NCBI GenBank assembly: GCA_014846205.1
Contig: RKAY01000095.1
Location: 1 to 9,109, forward strand
Direction of reading: 5' to 3'
From: Collinsella aerofaciens
Lineage (GTDB): Bacteria; Actinomycetota; Coriobacteriia; Coriobacteriales; Coriobacteriaceae
DNA: 9,109 bases
This document shows positions 1-7,477 of the stretch, one piece after another. The stretch's first letter is position 1; every line of letters begins with the position of its first letter. Made by a program: the position numbers and the translations under genes. The notes beneath the pieces were generated by a model. The model saw only the letters and a program-made list of their open reading frames with translations. It made no database searches and was not told the origin of the DNA.

Positions 1-1610
<1,610 letters not shown>

Positions 1611-1800
1611 TAGAAATTCCCTCTCTCTTGTGCGTTTGCACCGACTCGGCGGTCTGCCGCGCGGTGTTTCGGCTTGTCTTTCAGGATGTAGTGTATCCCC
1701 TTATGGGCCGGAATATACAAAATCTAAGTCAATTCATATAAGATTTCTTATTGCTGAGAGTTTAGGTTCTCAAATACGCAGGTAGATGCGCTGATTGAGT
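1611..1800 (-). promoter_or_regulatory. dnaK promoter region with an inverted repeat
   Basis: This AT-rich stretch lies upstream of dnaK, and no clean -35/-10 pair stands out. On the minus strand a TTGACT (about 1728-1733) and a TATATT (about 1713-1718) are present but only 9 bp apart, so they cannot be one sigma-A promoter. An inverted repeat with arms AAATCT (1720-1725) and AGATTT (1741-1746) surrounds the TTGACT and could be an operator. A second short repeat, TGAGA (1755-1759) and TCTCA (1768-1772), faintly resembles the HspR box, but its spacing is wrong. Neither the CIRCE element (HrcA) nor a proper HAIR element (HspR) is visible. The region is assigned mainly by position. Confidence 0.35.
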
Positions 1801-1883
1801 TCTCGGCAAATCTATTGAGATCTATGTAGAGATGGCTAAGGTTTGCATCCGGGAGTGCCTGGGGCTGCCTTATGGAAAGCTCG

Positions 1884-2020
1884 TCCCGGTTTGAGCGTGG
1901 ATTCCGGGTCGTAGTTTCCGTCTGAAGACCCAACCGGAAACCGTATCCCGTTTTGAGAGCTGATACCGGGTCGCAGTTTCCGCTAGCGGGCCCAACCGGA
2001 AACTGCGACCCGTTTTTCGG
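1884..2020. repeat. Tandem 62-bp palindromic intergenic repeat, about 2.2 copies
   Basis: Two tandem units start at 1884 and 1946, and the opening bases of a third start at 2008, giving a 62-bp period. The two full units match at roughly three quarters of positions. Each carries an inverted repeat with 16-bp arms. In the second unit the arms (1967-1982 and 1997-2012) pair perfectly around a 14-base loop. In the first unit (1905-1920 and 1935-1950) the arm ends still pair but five central positions do not. The core arm sequence is GTTTCCG / CGGAAAC. No coding potential is evident. It looks like a REP-type intergenic element, but no family name can be given from sequence alone. Confidence 0.75.
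1967..2017 (+). terminator. Terminator-like hairpin formed by the second repeat unit
   Basis: A perfect 16-bp stem, CGGGTCGCAGTTTCCG with its complement, and a 14-base loop is followed directly by five T. This is the form of a rho-independent terminator reading on the plus strand. No plus-strand gene lies upstream in the window, and on the minus strand no T-run follows the stem. It may therefore be a by-product of the repeat, or it may stop antisense or readthrough transcription. Confidence 0.45.
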
Positions 2021-2093
2021 CCAACTAACGGGATGCCCTTTCCGCAGGCGCGCTCAATAGCTCAATATTTCAAGTCACCTTTAGCTAACATTT

Positions 2094-2126
2094 GCGCAGC
2101 TCAACGGCCCCACCTGCGCGTTTTTT
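2094..2126 (+). terminator. Small hairpin with a six-T run
   Basis: GCGCAG (2094-2099) pairs with CTGCGC (2114-2119), with one G and six T directly after. The loop is 14 bases. The stem is short (6 bp) but GC-rich. It points along the plus strand and lies just upstream of the ferredoxin promoter region, so it could insulate that gene from upstream transcription. No plus-strand transcript source is identified. Confidence 0.35.
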
Positions 2127-2178
2127 AGTAAACCTTGGCATACTCGGCGAACGGTATGAAGATGCCGGTCAGAGGGTA

Positions 2179-2206
2179 TTGCAAACGGTCGCTCCCGTGG
2201 TATGTT
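2179..2206 (+). promoter_or_regulatory. Candidate sigma-A promoter of the ferredoxin gene
   Basis: TTGCAA (2179-2184, four of six consensus bases) is separated by 16 bp from TATGTT (2201-2206, four of six). Transcription would begin near 2213, leaving a leader of about 55 bases before the ATG at 2268. This is the best pair I can see between the T-run ending at 2126 and the gene. Both boxes are imperfect. Confidence 0.4.
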
Positions 2207-2267
2207 TTTGCCCGAATCAAACCGGCGCGCATCGCCTGTAGCGTCGGTCAACAGAGAGGAAACTACC

Positions 2268-2453
2268 ATGGCTCATCCCGTAATTGATGCCGACGAGTGC
2301 ATCGCTTGTGGCGTTTGCGTCGACTCCTGCCCCGCTGGCGTTCTGGAGCTCCAGGACGTCGCTACCGTCGCTGACGAGGACTCCTGCGTCGCCTGTGGCG
2401 CTTGCCAGGACGCTTGCCCCGCTGGCGCGATCACCGAGATCGTCGAGGAGTAA
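2268..2453 (+). CDS. 2[4Fe-4S] clostridial-type ferredoxin
   Basis: This 61-residue acidic protein is a low-potential electron carrier of the cytosol, serving enzymes such as pyruvate:ferredoxin oxidoreductase and hydrogenases. It has two CxxCxxCxxxCP motifs, with cysteines at 11, 14, 17, 21 and 40, 43, 46, 50, enough for two [4Fe-4S] clusters. The two halves are visibly duplicated (CIACGVCVDSCPAG and CVACGACQDACPAG), the classic origin of this family. The ATG at 2268 is chosen because an AGAGGA ribosome site (2255-2260) sits 7 bases upstream. The open frame extends upstream to 2202, but that part overlaps the promoter. The gene stands alone, with a terminator 40 bases after its stop. The electron partners cannot be told from the context. 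Confidence 0.95.
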   Translation: MAHPVIDADECIACGVCVDSCPAGVLELQDVATVADEDSCVACGACQDACPAGAITEIVEE

Positions 2454-2493
2454 CAGCTCCCCCACCTGCACACTCAAAAGTACACCGTGCACA

Positions 2494-2531
2494 AAAAGGA
2501 GGCCTCCGCATCGCCGCGGAGGCCTCCTTTT
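2494..2531 (+). terminator. Bidirectional rho-independent terminator after ferredoxin
   Basis: A perfect 16-bp stem, with arms at 2494-2509 and 2516-2531 and GGAGGCCTCC at its core, closes on a six-base loop. Runs of A and T at the two ends give a T-run on either strand. It can end the ferredoxin transcript and also the nad operon transcript arriving on the minus strand, since niaR stops at 2657 with no other T-tailed hairpin between. Confidence 0.9.
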
Positions 2532-2571
2532 GTTTGTACAGGCAGCTAATTGGGGACGGGGCTACCTTGGC

Positions 2572-2638
2572 AGTTGCGGTGGAATAGTTCACGATTCATT
2601 GCTTAGTTGCCGATTTTAGGAACTATTTCACCGCAACT
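2572..2638. repeat. Long inverted repeat downstream of niaR
   Basis: Two 19-base arms (2572-2590 and 2620-2638) pair with a single G/T mismatch around a 29-base centre. The arm reads AGTTGCGGTG followed by G/A and AATAGTTC. No T-run follows on either strand, so it is not a standard terminator. It lies between the convergent ferredoxin and nad transcription units. It may be a REP-like element or a messenger 3'-end stabiliser. Confidence 0.7.
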
Positions 2639-2656
2639 TATAAAGACAGCATCGGG

Positions 2657-3202
2657 TTAGGACAAATCATCCTCGTAGGGCATTAAATCGGCAAGGTAGC
2701 CCTTCTCCTTGAGCATGGCCTCGATCTCGTCGAGGGTTTGCTCATCCTCCGCCGCAATGCGATGGAAGTGATAGCCGCTCGTCACCGTTAGTAGTGGAAA
2801 GCTCTTGCCGCTCTCGATATCGTGCAGGTAGCGCTCAACATCGCGACGATTGCGAATGTCCAGGTCGGCCGTGATCTTACCGTACACGCGGTGATTGACG
2901 ATCACGTTGAGCACGGCGCCGCCGGCGTCGACGATACTCGTGAGCTCATCGCCTGCCTGCTCCACGCTATGGCGAACCTTGACCAAGCGCGTGGGCACGG
3001 CGGGGCTGCTGGGGGCCTCCTGCAGCACATAGCCACGGTTGGTTGCCACGACATCGTGCCCATCGGCACGCAACAGGGCAATATCCTGGACCACGACCTG
3101 ACGGCTCACGCCAACCTCGCGGGCAAGTGCGCTGCCCGAAACGGGCTCCTTGGCTCCCTCGAGCACGCCCATGATGGCACGGCGACGCTCGCGGGCGTCC
3201 AT
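2657..3202 (-). CDS. niaR: Niacin-responsive transcriptional repressor NiaR (HTH-3H)
   Basis: This 181-residue cytosolic repressor of NAD synthesis and niacin uptake genes senses nicotinic acid. The N-terminus (about 4-60) is a winged helix of the HTH_11 type, with the recognition segment around LAREVGVSRQVVVQDIALLR (26-45). The rest is a 3H domain named for conserved histidines. They appear here as H78 (VRHS), H104 (VNHRVYG) and H145/H147 (GYHFH); with E86 they match the metal site I recall in the Thermotoga TM1602 structure. Length is normal for the family. The ATG overlaps the nadC stop by one base (TAATG), so translation is coupled to nadC. As last gene of the operon it would control its own synthesis through the palindrome in front of nadA. 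Confidence 0.93.
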   Translation of the reverse strand: MDARERRRAIMGVLEGAKEPVSGSALAREVGVSRQVVVQDIALLRADGHDVVATNRGYVLQEAPSSPAVPTRLVKVRHSVEQAGDELTSIVDAGGAVLNVIVNHRVYGKITADLDIRNRRDVERYLHDIESGKSFPLLTVTSGYHFHRIAAEDEQTLDEIEAMLKEKGYLADLMPYEDDLS

Positions 3203-4062
3203 TATTTACCGTCCAGCAGACGCAGGTGCTTAAGCGAGAGGTCGAGGATCGGGGCGGAGTGCGTCAGCGCGCCCGAGCTAATAAAGTCGACGCCCAGATC
3301 GGCCAGAGCGCGGATATTGCTGGCATCCACATTGCCCGAGCACTCGGTCTTGGCGCGGCCGGCGATAAGCTCAATCGCGGCAGCCATGTCATCGTGGGTC
3401 ATGTTGTCGAACATGATGATGTCGGCACCGGCCTCCACGGCCTCGCGTACCATGTCCAGGTTCTCGCACTCAATCTCGACCGTCGTGGTAAACGATGCGT
3501 GGGCGCGTGCCATCTCGATCGCACGCGTCACACCACCGGCGGCGTCGATATGGTTGTCCTTGAGCATGACAGCCGTCGACAGGTTGTAGCGGTGGTTGCT
3601 GCCGCCACCGATCTCGACCGCGGCCTTCTCGAAGACGCGCATGCCCGGCGTGGTCTTACGTGTGTCGACAAGCACGGTCTTGGTACCCTCGAGCGCCGCT
3701 GCCATGTTGTGTGTGTAGGTGGCGATACCGCTCATACGCTGCAGGTAGTTGAGCGCCACGCGCTCGCCCGAAAGCAGCACGCGCGCATCGCCGCGCACCT
3801 GGCCCACGTGGTCGCCGGCGTGCACCTCGTCACCGTCGGCAACATCAAACAGCACCGAGCTCTGCGGATCCAGCAGCTCAAAGGTACGGGCGAACACGTC
3901 CAAGCCGGCGATGATGCCGTCGGCCTTGGCGATAAGCTCCACCGTGGCGGGGCGCGCCGTGGGGCACACGCTCGCCGTGCTCACGTCCTCAAACGTAATG
4001 TCCTCGCGCAGGGCCCGCAGGATCAGATCATCGACGACGAGTTTCATGGTAATGGGATTCAT
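3202..4062 (-). CDS. nadC: Nicotinate-nucleotide pyrophosphorylase, carboxylating (QPRTase)
   Basis: NadC joins quinolinate to phosphoribosyl pyrophosphate, releasing CO2 and pyrophosphate, to give nicotinate mononucleotide, the third step of de novo NAD synthesis. The 286 residues match the family length. Recognisable segments are GERVALNYLQRMSG (99-112), DTRKTTPG (133-140), GGGSNHRYNLST (152-163), LKDNHI (167-172), EIECEN, IMFDNM and the C-terminal SSGALTHS. The basic residues that hold quinolinate and the phosphates, R101, R135, K136, H157, R158 and K168, are all present. The N-terminal LREDITFEDVST departs from the common EDxxxGDxT form, where the glycine is replaced. The ATG lies three bases after the nadB stop; its GGAGGAG ribosome site is inside the end of nadB, so the two are coupled. 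Confidence 0.97.
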   Translation of the reverse strand: MNPITMKLVVDDLILRALREDITFEDVSTASVCPTARPATVELIAKADGIIAGLDVFARTFELLDPQSSVLFDVADGDEVHAGDHVGQVRGDARVLLSGERVALNYLQRMSGIATYTHNMAAALEGTKTVLVDTRKTTPGMRVFEKAAVEIGGGSNHRYNLSTAVMLKDNHIDAAGGVTRAIEMARAHASFTTTVEIECENLDMVREAVEAGADIIMFDNMTHDDMAAAIELIAGRAKTECSGNVDASNIRALADLGVDFISSGALTHSAPILDLSLKHLRLLDGK

Positions 4063-4065
4063 GGT

Positions 4066-5442
4066 CTACTCCTCCACGGCCTGCGTGCCGGCGGCACGGG
4101 CCAGATCATCGATTGCAAGGGTATCGGAACTCAGGACGCGATGGCGTCCATCGAGCGCGGGCTCGCCCGCCCGCTCCACGGCAAGCGACTCGCCGGTGCG
4201 CATACGCCAAGCAGCGCGGCGACCCCAGACTAGGGATTCGAGCAGGCTGTTGGAAGCTAGGCGATTCTTGCCGTGAACGCCGTTGCAGGCCGTCTCGCCG
4301 GCGGCGTAGAGCTCGGGCATCGAGGTGCGGCCGTCCTTGTCGACCCACACGCCGCCCATAAAGTAGTGCTGCGTGGGCGTGACGGGGATGGGCTCATCCA
4401 GGATGTCGCGACCGTCCTCAAGGCAGCGCGCGCGGATGTTGGCGAAGTGCCCGGTCACCACGTCGCGCTCGACGGGGGCAAAGCTCAGCCACTCGTGCTC
4501 GGTGCCGTCCTGCTTCATCTGCTCGCGAATAGCGGCGGCGACCACGTCGCGCGGCTGCAGCTCGTCGGTAAAGCGCTCGCCGGCGGCGTTGAGCAAAATC
4601 GCGCCCTCGCCGCGGCAGCTCTCGCTGATCAGGAAGGTGCGGCCCGGCTGCGGCGAGAACAGTCCCGTGGGGTGAATCTGCACGTAGTCCAGGTGCTCCA
4701 TCTTAATGCCATGCTCCTGAGCGATGTAGCAGGCGTCGCCGGTGAGCTGCGGGAAGTTGGTGGAATGATCGTACACGCCGCCGATGCCGCCCGTCGCCCA
4801 CAGCGTATGGCGAGCATGAATCTCAAACGGCTCGCCGGTATGCACGCCCTCGACGGCATTTGCCAGCTCATCGGCGGGGCGGACCGAGTTGTCCTCGTCC
4901 ACGGCAACAGCGACGACACCAGTGCACACCGTGGCCCCATCGCGCTCGGCCGTCAGGATGTCGGTCATGGCCACGTGCTCAAGAATCTGTACGTTGTCCA
5001 GCTTGCGGACGGCCTGGAGCAGCTTGGTCGTGATCTCCTTGCCCGTAATGTCGGCATGGAAGGCGATGCGTGGGCGGCTGTGCGCGCCCTCGCGGGTAAA
5101 GTCGAGGCCGCCATCGGCCTTGCGCTCAAAGTCCACGCCCATCGCCAGCAGGTCGTTGATGACCGAGCGGCTCGAGCGGATCATGATGTCTACGCTCTCG
5201 CGGCGGTTCTCGTAGTGACCGGCGTGCATGGTGTCCTCAAAGAAGGCATCGTAGTCCGAGCCCTCGGGAAGCACGCAGATGCCGCCCTGTGCGAGCATCG
5301 AGTCGCACTCGTCGACCGCACCCTTGGAGAGCATGATCACGCGCGTGCTCGTCGGCAGATTGAGGGCAGCGTATAGGCCCGCCACGCCGCAGCCGGCAAT
5401 GACGACGTCGCACTCCATATCGGGGTATTGCTTGGTTTCCAC
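4066..5442 (-). CDS. nadB: L-aspartate oxidase, short form
   Basis: NadB is a flavoenzyme that oxidises L-aspartate to iminoaspartate, which NadA uses at once; in anaerobes fumarate can accept the electrons. It shows the FAD-binding GCGVAG (17-22), AQGGI (51-55), TREGAHS with E118, HPTG with H257, CRGEGA with R277, QPRDVVA with R298, QHYFMGGV with H359, and the family signature NRLASNSLLESLVWG (393-407). These cover the substrate residues known from the E. coli enzyme. The protein has 458 residues against about 530-540 in E. coli and Bacillus. The shortfall lies after the signature, where most of the C-terminal helical domain is absent. The start is GTG at 5442, with GAGAGG six bases upstream; an ATG at codon 9 is less likely. 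Succinate dehydrogenase and fumarate reductase relatives are excluded by the neighbours. Confidence 0.95.
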   Translation of the reverse strand: METKQYPDMECDVVIAGCGVAGLYAALNLPTSTRVIMLSKGAVDECDSMLAQGGICVLPEGSDYDAFFEDTMHAGHYENRRESVDIMIRSSRSVINDLLAMGVDFERKADGGLDFTREGAHSRPRIAFHADITGKEITTKLLQAVRKLDNVQILEHVAMTDILTAERDGATVCTGVVAVAVDEDNSVRPADELANAVEGVHTGEPFEIHARHTLWATGGIGGVYDHSTNFPQLTGDACYIAQEHGIKMEHLDYVQIHPTGLFSPQPGRTFLISESCRGEGAILLNAAGERFTDELQPRDVVAAAIREQMKQDGTEHEWLSFAPVERDVVTGHFANIRARCLEDGRDILDEPIPVTPTQHYFMGGVWVDKDGRTSMPELYAAGETACNGVHGKNRLASNSLLESLVWGRRAAWRMRTGESLAVERAGEPALDGRHRVLSSDTLAIDDLARAAGTQAVEE

Positions 5443-5461
5443 AGGAATCCTCTCCCTTGTG

Positions 5462-5493
5462 ATGTGACTGGGGAACCGCCCCTCATGTCACAT
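5462..5493. other. Intercistronic hairpin between nadA and nadB
   Basis: ATGTGAC (5462-5468) pairs with GTCACAT (5487-5493), with an inner GGGG/CCCC stem and small bulges. It fills most of the 55-bp gap between the nadA stop and the nadB ribosome site. No T-run follows on the minus strand, so it is unlikely to terminate. It may influence processing, stability or relative expression of the operon message. Confidence 0.5.
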
Positions 5494-5497
5494 TGTT

Positions 5498-6523
5498 CTA
5501 GCGCGCCGCGTACTCGAGCATGCGGTCGAGCGTGAGCTTGGCCTGGTCGGCGGCCTCGTCCGACACGCCAATCTGCACCTCGCCCTCGCCCGTCTCCAGG
5601 CAGCGCACGAGCTTTTCGAGCGTGATGAGATCCATGTTGACGCAGGTGGGCTGCACCGCGGGGAAGTAGAACTTTTTGCCGGTGCCCTGGCAGCGGCGCT
5701 CGAGCTCGTAGAGCACGCCGCGGACCGTCACGATGATGAACTCGTTGGCGTCCGACTCCTCGGCGTACTTGATAATGCCGGCGGTGGAGCCGATGTAGTC
5801 GGCCTCGGCCAGCACGTCGGCTTTGCACTCGGGGTGCGCCAGCACGAGCGCGTCGGGATGCGCTTCCTGCGCATCGACGATCTGCTCGACGGTGATGATG
5901 TGGTGGCGCGGGCAGTAGCCCTTGTTAAGCAGGACGTGCTTTTGCGGCACCTGCTCGGCTACGAAGCGACCGAGGTTTTGGTCGGGAATGAACAGAACGT
6001 GCTGCTGCGGCAGCTCGGACACGATCTTGACAGCGTTGGAGCTGGTGACGCACACATCACTCCAGCTCTTGATCTCGACCGTCGAGTTGACGTAGCACAC
6101 TACGGCCAGGTCGTCGCCGTACTCGGCGCGGGCGGCGTCGACTGTCTCGCGCTTGACCATATGAGCCATGGGGCAATCCGCGCCCGGCTCGGGCAACAGC
6201 ACGGTCTTGGTGGGATTGAGCAGCTTGGCGCTCTCGCCCATAAACTCCACGCCGCACAGCACGATAGTCTGCTGCGGCAGGCTCTTGGCAAGCTTTGCCA
6301 GGTAGAAGCTGTCGCCGACGTAATCGGCCACGGCCTGGACCTCGGGCGCCACGTAATAGTGTGCCAGGATTACCGCGTCGCGTTGGGTTTTAAGTTGCTG
6401 AATGGCCTCGACGAGCTCTGCGGGCACCAATGCCGCGCGCTCCGTTGCCGTCGTTGCCGATGCCAGGCCGGCCGCAATGTCGCGTGCAAGCTCCGATGCA
6501 TCCATGTTCGCGCTCTGTGCCAT
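5498..6523 (-). CDS. nadA: Quinolinate synthase
   Basis: NadA condenses iminoaspartate from NadB with dihydroxyacetone phosphate to quinolinate, using an oxygen-sensitive [4Fe-4S] cluster. The 341 residues contain LAHYYVAPEVQ (53-63), ADYVGDSFYLA (66-76), LCGVEFMGESAK (89-100), SSNAVKIV (161-168), LAHPEC (228-233), GSTAGI (245-250) and PTCVNM (292-297). The three cluster cysteines are assigned as C90, C204 (KGYCPRHH) and C294. The 114 and 90 residue spacings resemble the longer Bacillus-type enzyme (about 368 residues) rather than E. coli. The ATG at 6521-6523 is preferred over an in-frame TTG directly before it because AGGGG lies five bases upstream. It is the first gene of nadABC-niaR, behind a promoter and palindromic operator. 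Confidence 0.97.
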   Translation of the reverse strand: MAQSANMDASELARDIAAGLASATTATERAALVPAELVEAIQQLKTQRDAVILAHYYVAPEVQAVADYVGDSFYLAKLAKSLPQQTIVLCGVEFMGESAKLLNPTKTVLLPEPGADCPMAHMVKRETVDAARAEYGDDLAVVCYVNSTVEIKSWSDVCVTSSNAVKIVSELPQQHVLFIPDQNLGRFVAEQVPQKHVLLNKGYCPRHHIITVEQIVDAQEAHPDALVLAHPECKADVLAEADYIGSTAGIIKYAEESDANEFIIVTVRGVLYELERRCQGTGKKFYFPAVQPTCVNMDLITLEKLVRCLETGEGEVQIGVSDEAADQAKLTLDRMLEYAAR

Positions 6524-6558
6524 CAAGGCCCCTCTCTTTTGGCGAATCTTGGGGCTTT

Positions 6559-6587
6559 AGTATGACACCTAGGTTTACAGCTGACAA
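6559..6587 (-). promoter_or_regulatory. Sigma-A promoter of the nadABC-niaR operon
   Basis: Read on the minus strand, TTGTCA (6582-6587, five of six consensus bases) is followed after exactly 17 bp by CATACT (6559-6564, four of six). Transcription would begin near 6552, leaving a leader of about 30 bases with an AGGGG ribosome site before the nadA ATG. The spacer is filled by one half of the large palindrome, so a bound repressor would block polymerase. Confidence 0.7.
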
Positions 6588-6608
6588 GACAGCTGTAAAC
6601 CTATGTGT
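6565..6608. promoter_or_regulatory. 44-bp palindromic operator, candidate NiaR site
   Basis: Arms of 14 bases, TAGGTTTACAGCTG (6570-6583) and CAGCTGTAAACCTA (6590-6603), are perfectly complementary around ACAAGA. After one mismatched pair the symmetry continues through ACAC (6565-6568) and GTGT (6605-6608). The site covers the -35 box and the whole promoter spacer of the nad operon. The operon carries its own niacin repressor gene, so NiaR is the natural ligand of this site. I assign it from position and symmetry and have not matched it to a published NiaR motif. Confidence 0.7.
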
Positions 6609-6765
6609 AAAGTTGAAATAAAGATTCGATCATGTGGCAGGCCCATTTTCGAACTGACAAGTTGAGGATAGTCGAGCTCTCGATAGCGCAGGAGGCATCT
6701 TTGGACGGCCGCCGCGCATGGTCGACGGCATGCCCGCCAGGCAATCGCTCACCGGCGCCAATCCG

Positions 6766-7341
6766 CTACAGCGGAGCGGCCGCCGGGGTCAGCTGCTTGA
6801 TGTAGGCCCACATGCGCCGCTTGGCCGCCTTGTCGGTCAGCGCCGCCTCAAAGCCATCGAGCGCGAGCACGCGGCGGCCCTGCACATGGGCGACCAGGCC
6901 GGGCTTGAGCATGGCGGTGTCGAAGTCGTCAATCGCCACGAGCATATCGGCGTAGGCTTCGCGCATGACATCGGCCGCGCTGTTATCGAGCAGCAGCACC
7001 GCCTCGGGGTCCAGAGCCTCAAGCGCCTCGCGGAACAGATCGCACGGCAGGGCGTGGCCCACCGCCACAGCTCCGTCGCCTGCGCCGGCAACACTCGCCA
7101 GCACACAAAAATCTTCGGGCGCGTACCCGATTGCCCCGAGCGCCTTGCGCAATGCGGCACCATCCGCGCCGGCGGCGAGTTCGCCGCCCGAGCGCTCGGC
7201 ATCATCTAAATCGCCTTTGACCAGCACGATCGGCGAGCACGCGTTGCCCGCGATGCGCACGCCACGGGCCGCAAGCGATGCAAGCTCCTGCTCGGCCGCC
7301 TGGGCGATGGCTTCTTTTTTCTGGCTTTGTGACGTGGGCAT
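6766..7341 (-). CDS. Uracil-DNA-glycosylase-like protein lacking the usual catalytic motifs
   Basis: This 191-residue protein is not a gene I can name. Its layout follows the family 4 uracil-DNA glycosylase fold: IVLVKGD (38-44) where the GEAPG loop is expected, AGADGAALRKALGAIGY (57-73) like the G-x-aG-LL-k-L-iG segment, PEDFCVLAS (75-83), LDPEAVLLLDNSAADVM (110-126) like the P-x-iv-lG-xxA strand, and VLALDGFEAAL (158-168) before KRRMWAYIKQL (174-184). The last part mirrors the HPSaLLrdpxxKrxxWeDL ending, but HPS has become DGF. The GEAPG loop and the four Fe-S cysteines are also not evident. If homologous, it is probably not an active glycosylase. The ATG at 7341 has GGAGAG six bases upstream; the earlier ATG at 7371 overlaps a TATAAT box and has no ribosome site. 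Homology is from memory of family patterns. Confidence 0.6.
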   Translation of the reverse strand: MPTSQSQKKEAIAQAAEQELASLAARGVRIAGNACSPIVLVKGDLDDAERSGGELAAGADGAALRKALGAIGYAPEDFCVLASVAGAGDGAVAVGHALPCDLFREALEALDPEAVLLLDNSAADVMREAYADMLVAIDDFDTAMLKPGLVAHVQGRRVLALDGFEAALTDKAAKRRMWAYIKQLTPAAAPL

Positions 7342-7369
7342 GCGCTCTCCAATCGTTTGCGTGCCCACC

Positions 7370-7375
7370 ATTATA
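7370..7375 (-). promoter_or_regulatory. Candidate -10 box for the glycosylase-like gene
   Basis: A perfect TATAAT lies on the minus strand at 7370-7375. No convincing -35 box sits 16-18 bp upstream. Transcription would start near 7363, about 20 bases before the ATG at 7341. This also argues against translation from the ATG at 7371, which shares bases with the box. Confidence 0.5.
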
Positions 7376-7417
7376 TAAAAGAGCCGCCTGCGAGTGGTTG
7401 CATTGCGGGCCGTTGGG

Positions 7418-7423
7418 TATAAG
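7418..7423 (+). promoter_or_regulatory. Candidate -10 box for thioredoxin
   Basis: TATAAG, five of six consensus bases, lies 55 bp before the thioredoxin ATG. The nearest -35-like hexamer, TTGCAT at 7398-7403, is only 14 bp away, which is too short. The promoter is therefore only partly supported. Confidence 0.3.
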
Positions 7424-7477
7424 CACGGTCGTACTGAGTTTTACGCGGCCGAGCCGCGTCGCATTATGGAGGTCACC

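Noticed and set aside
1755..1785. HAIR-like (HspR) box upstream of dnaK
   Set aside because: The TTGAG and CTC parts are 8 bases apart instead of 9 and the second half is degraded. I keep it only as a remark, not as an operator call.
2202..2267. N-terminal extension of the ferredoxin from an upstream ATG
   Set aside because: It would overlap the candidate -10 box and lacks a ribosome site, while the ATG at 2268 has AGAGGA at the right distance and gives the standard ferredoxin length.
3226..5376. Long plus-strand open frames over nadC and nadB (about 335 and 367 codons)
   Set aside because: They are antisense to well-identified nadC and nadB, have compositions unlike real proteins and resemble no family I know.
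6609..6765. Terminator for the glycosylase-like gene
   Set aside because: Only a five-base TTCGA/TCGAA pairing with a weak T-rich tail is visible, too poor to call. I see nothing else in this stretch.
7342..7371. Ten-residue N-terminal extension of the glycosylase-like protein
   Set aside because: The ATG at 7371 overlaps a perfect TATAAT and has no ribosome site; the ATG at 7341 has GGAGAG six bases before it.
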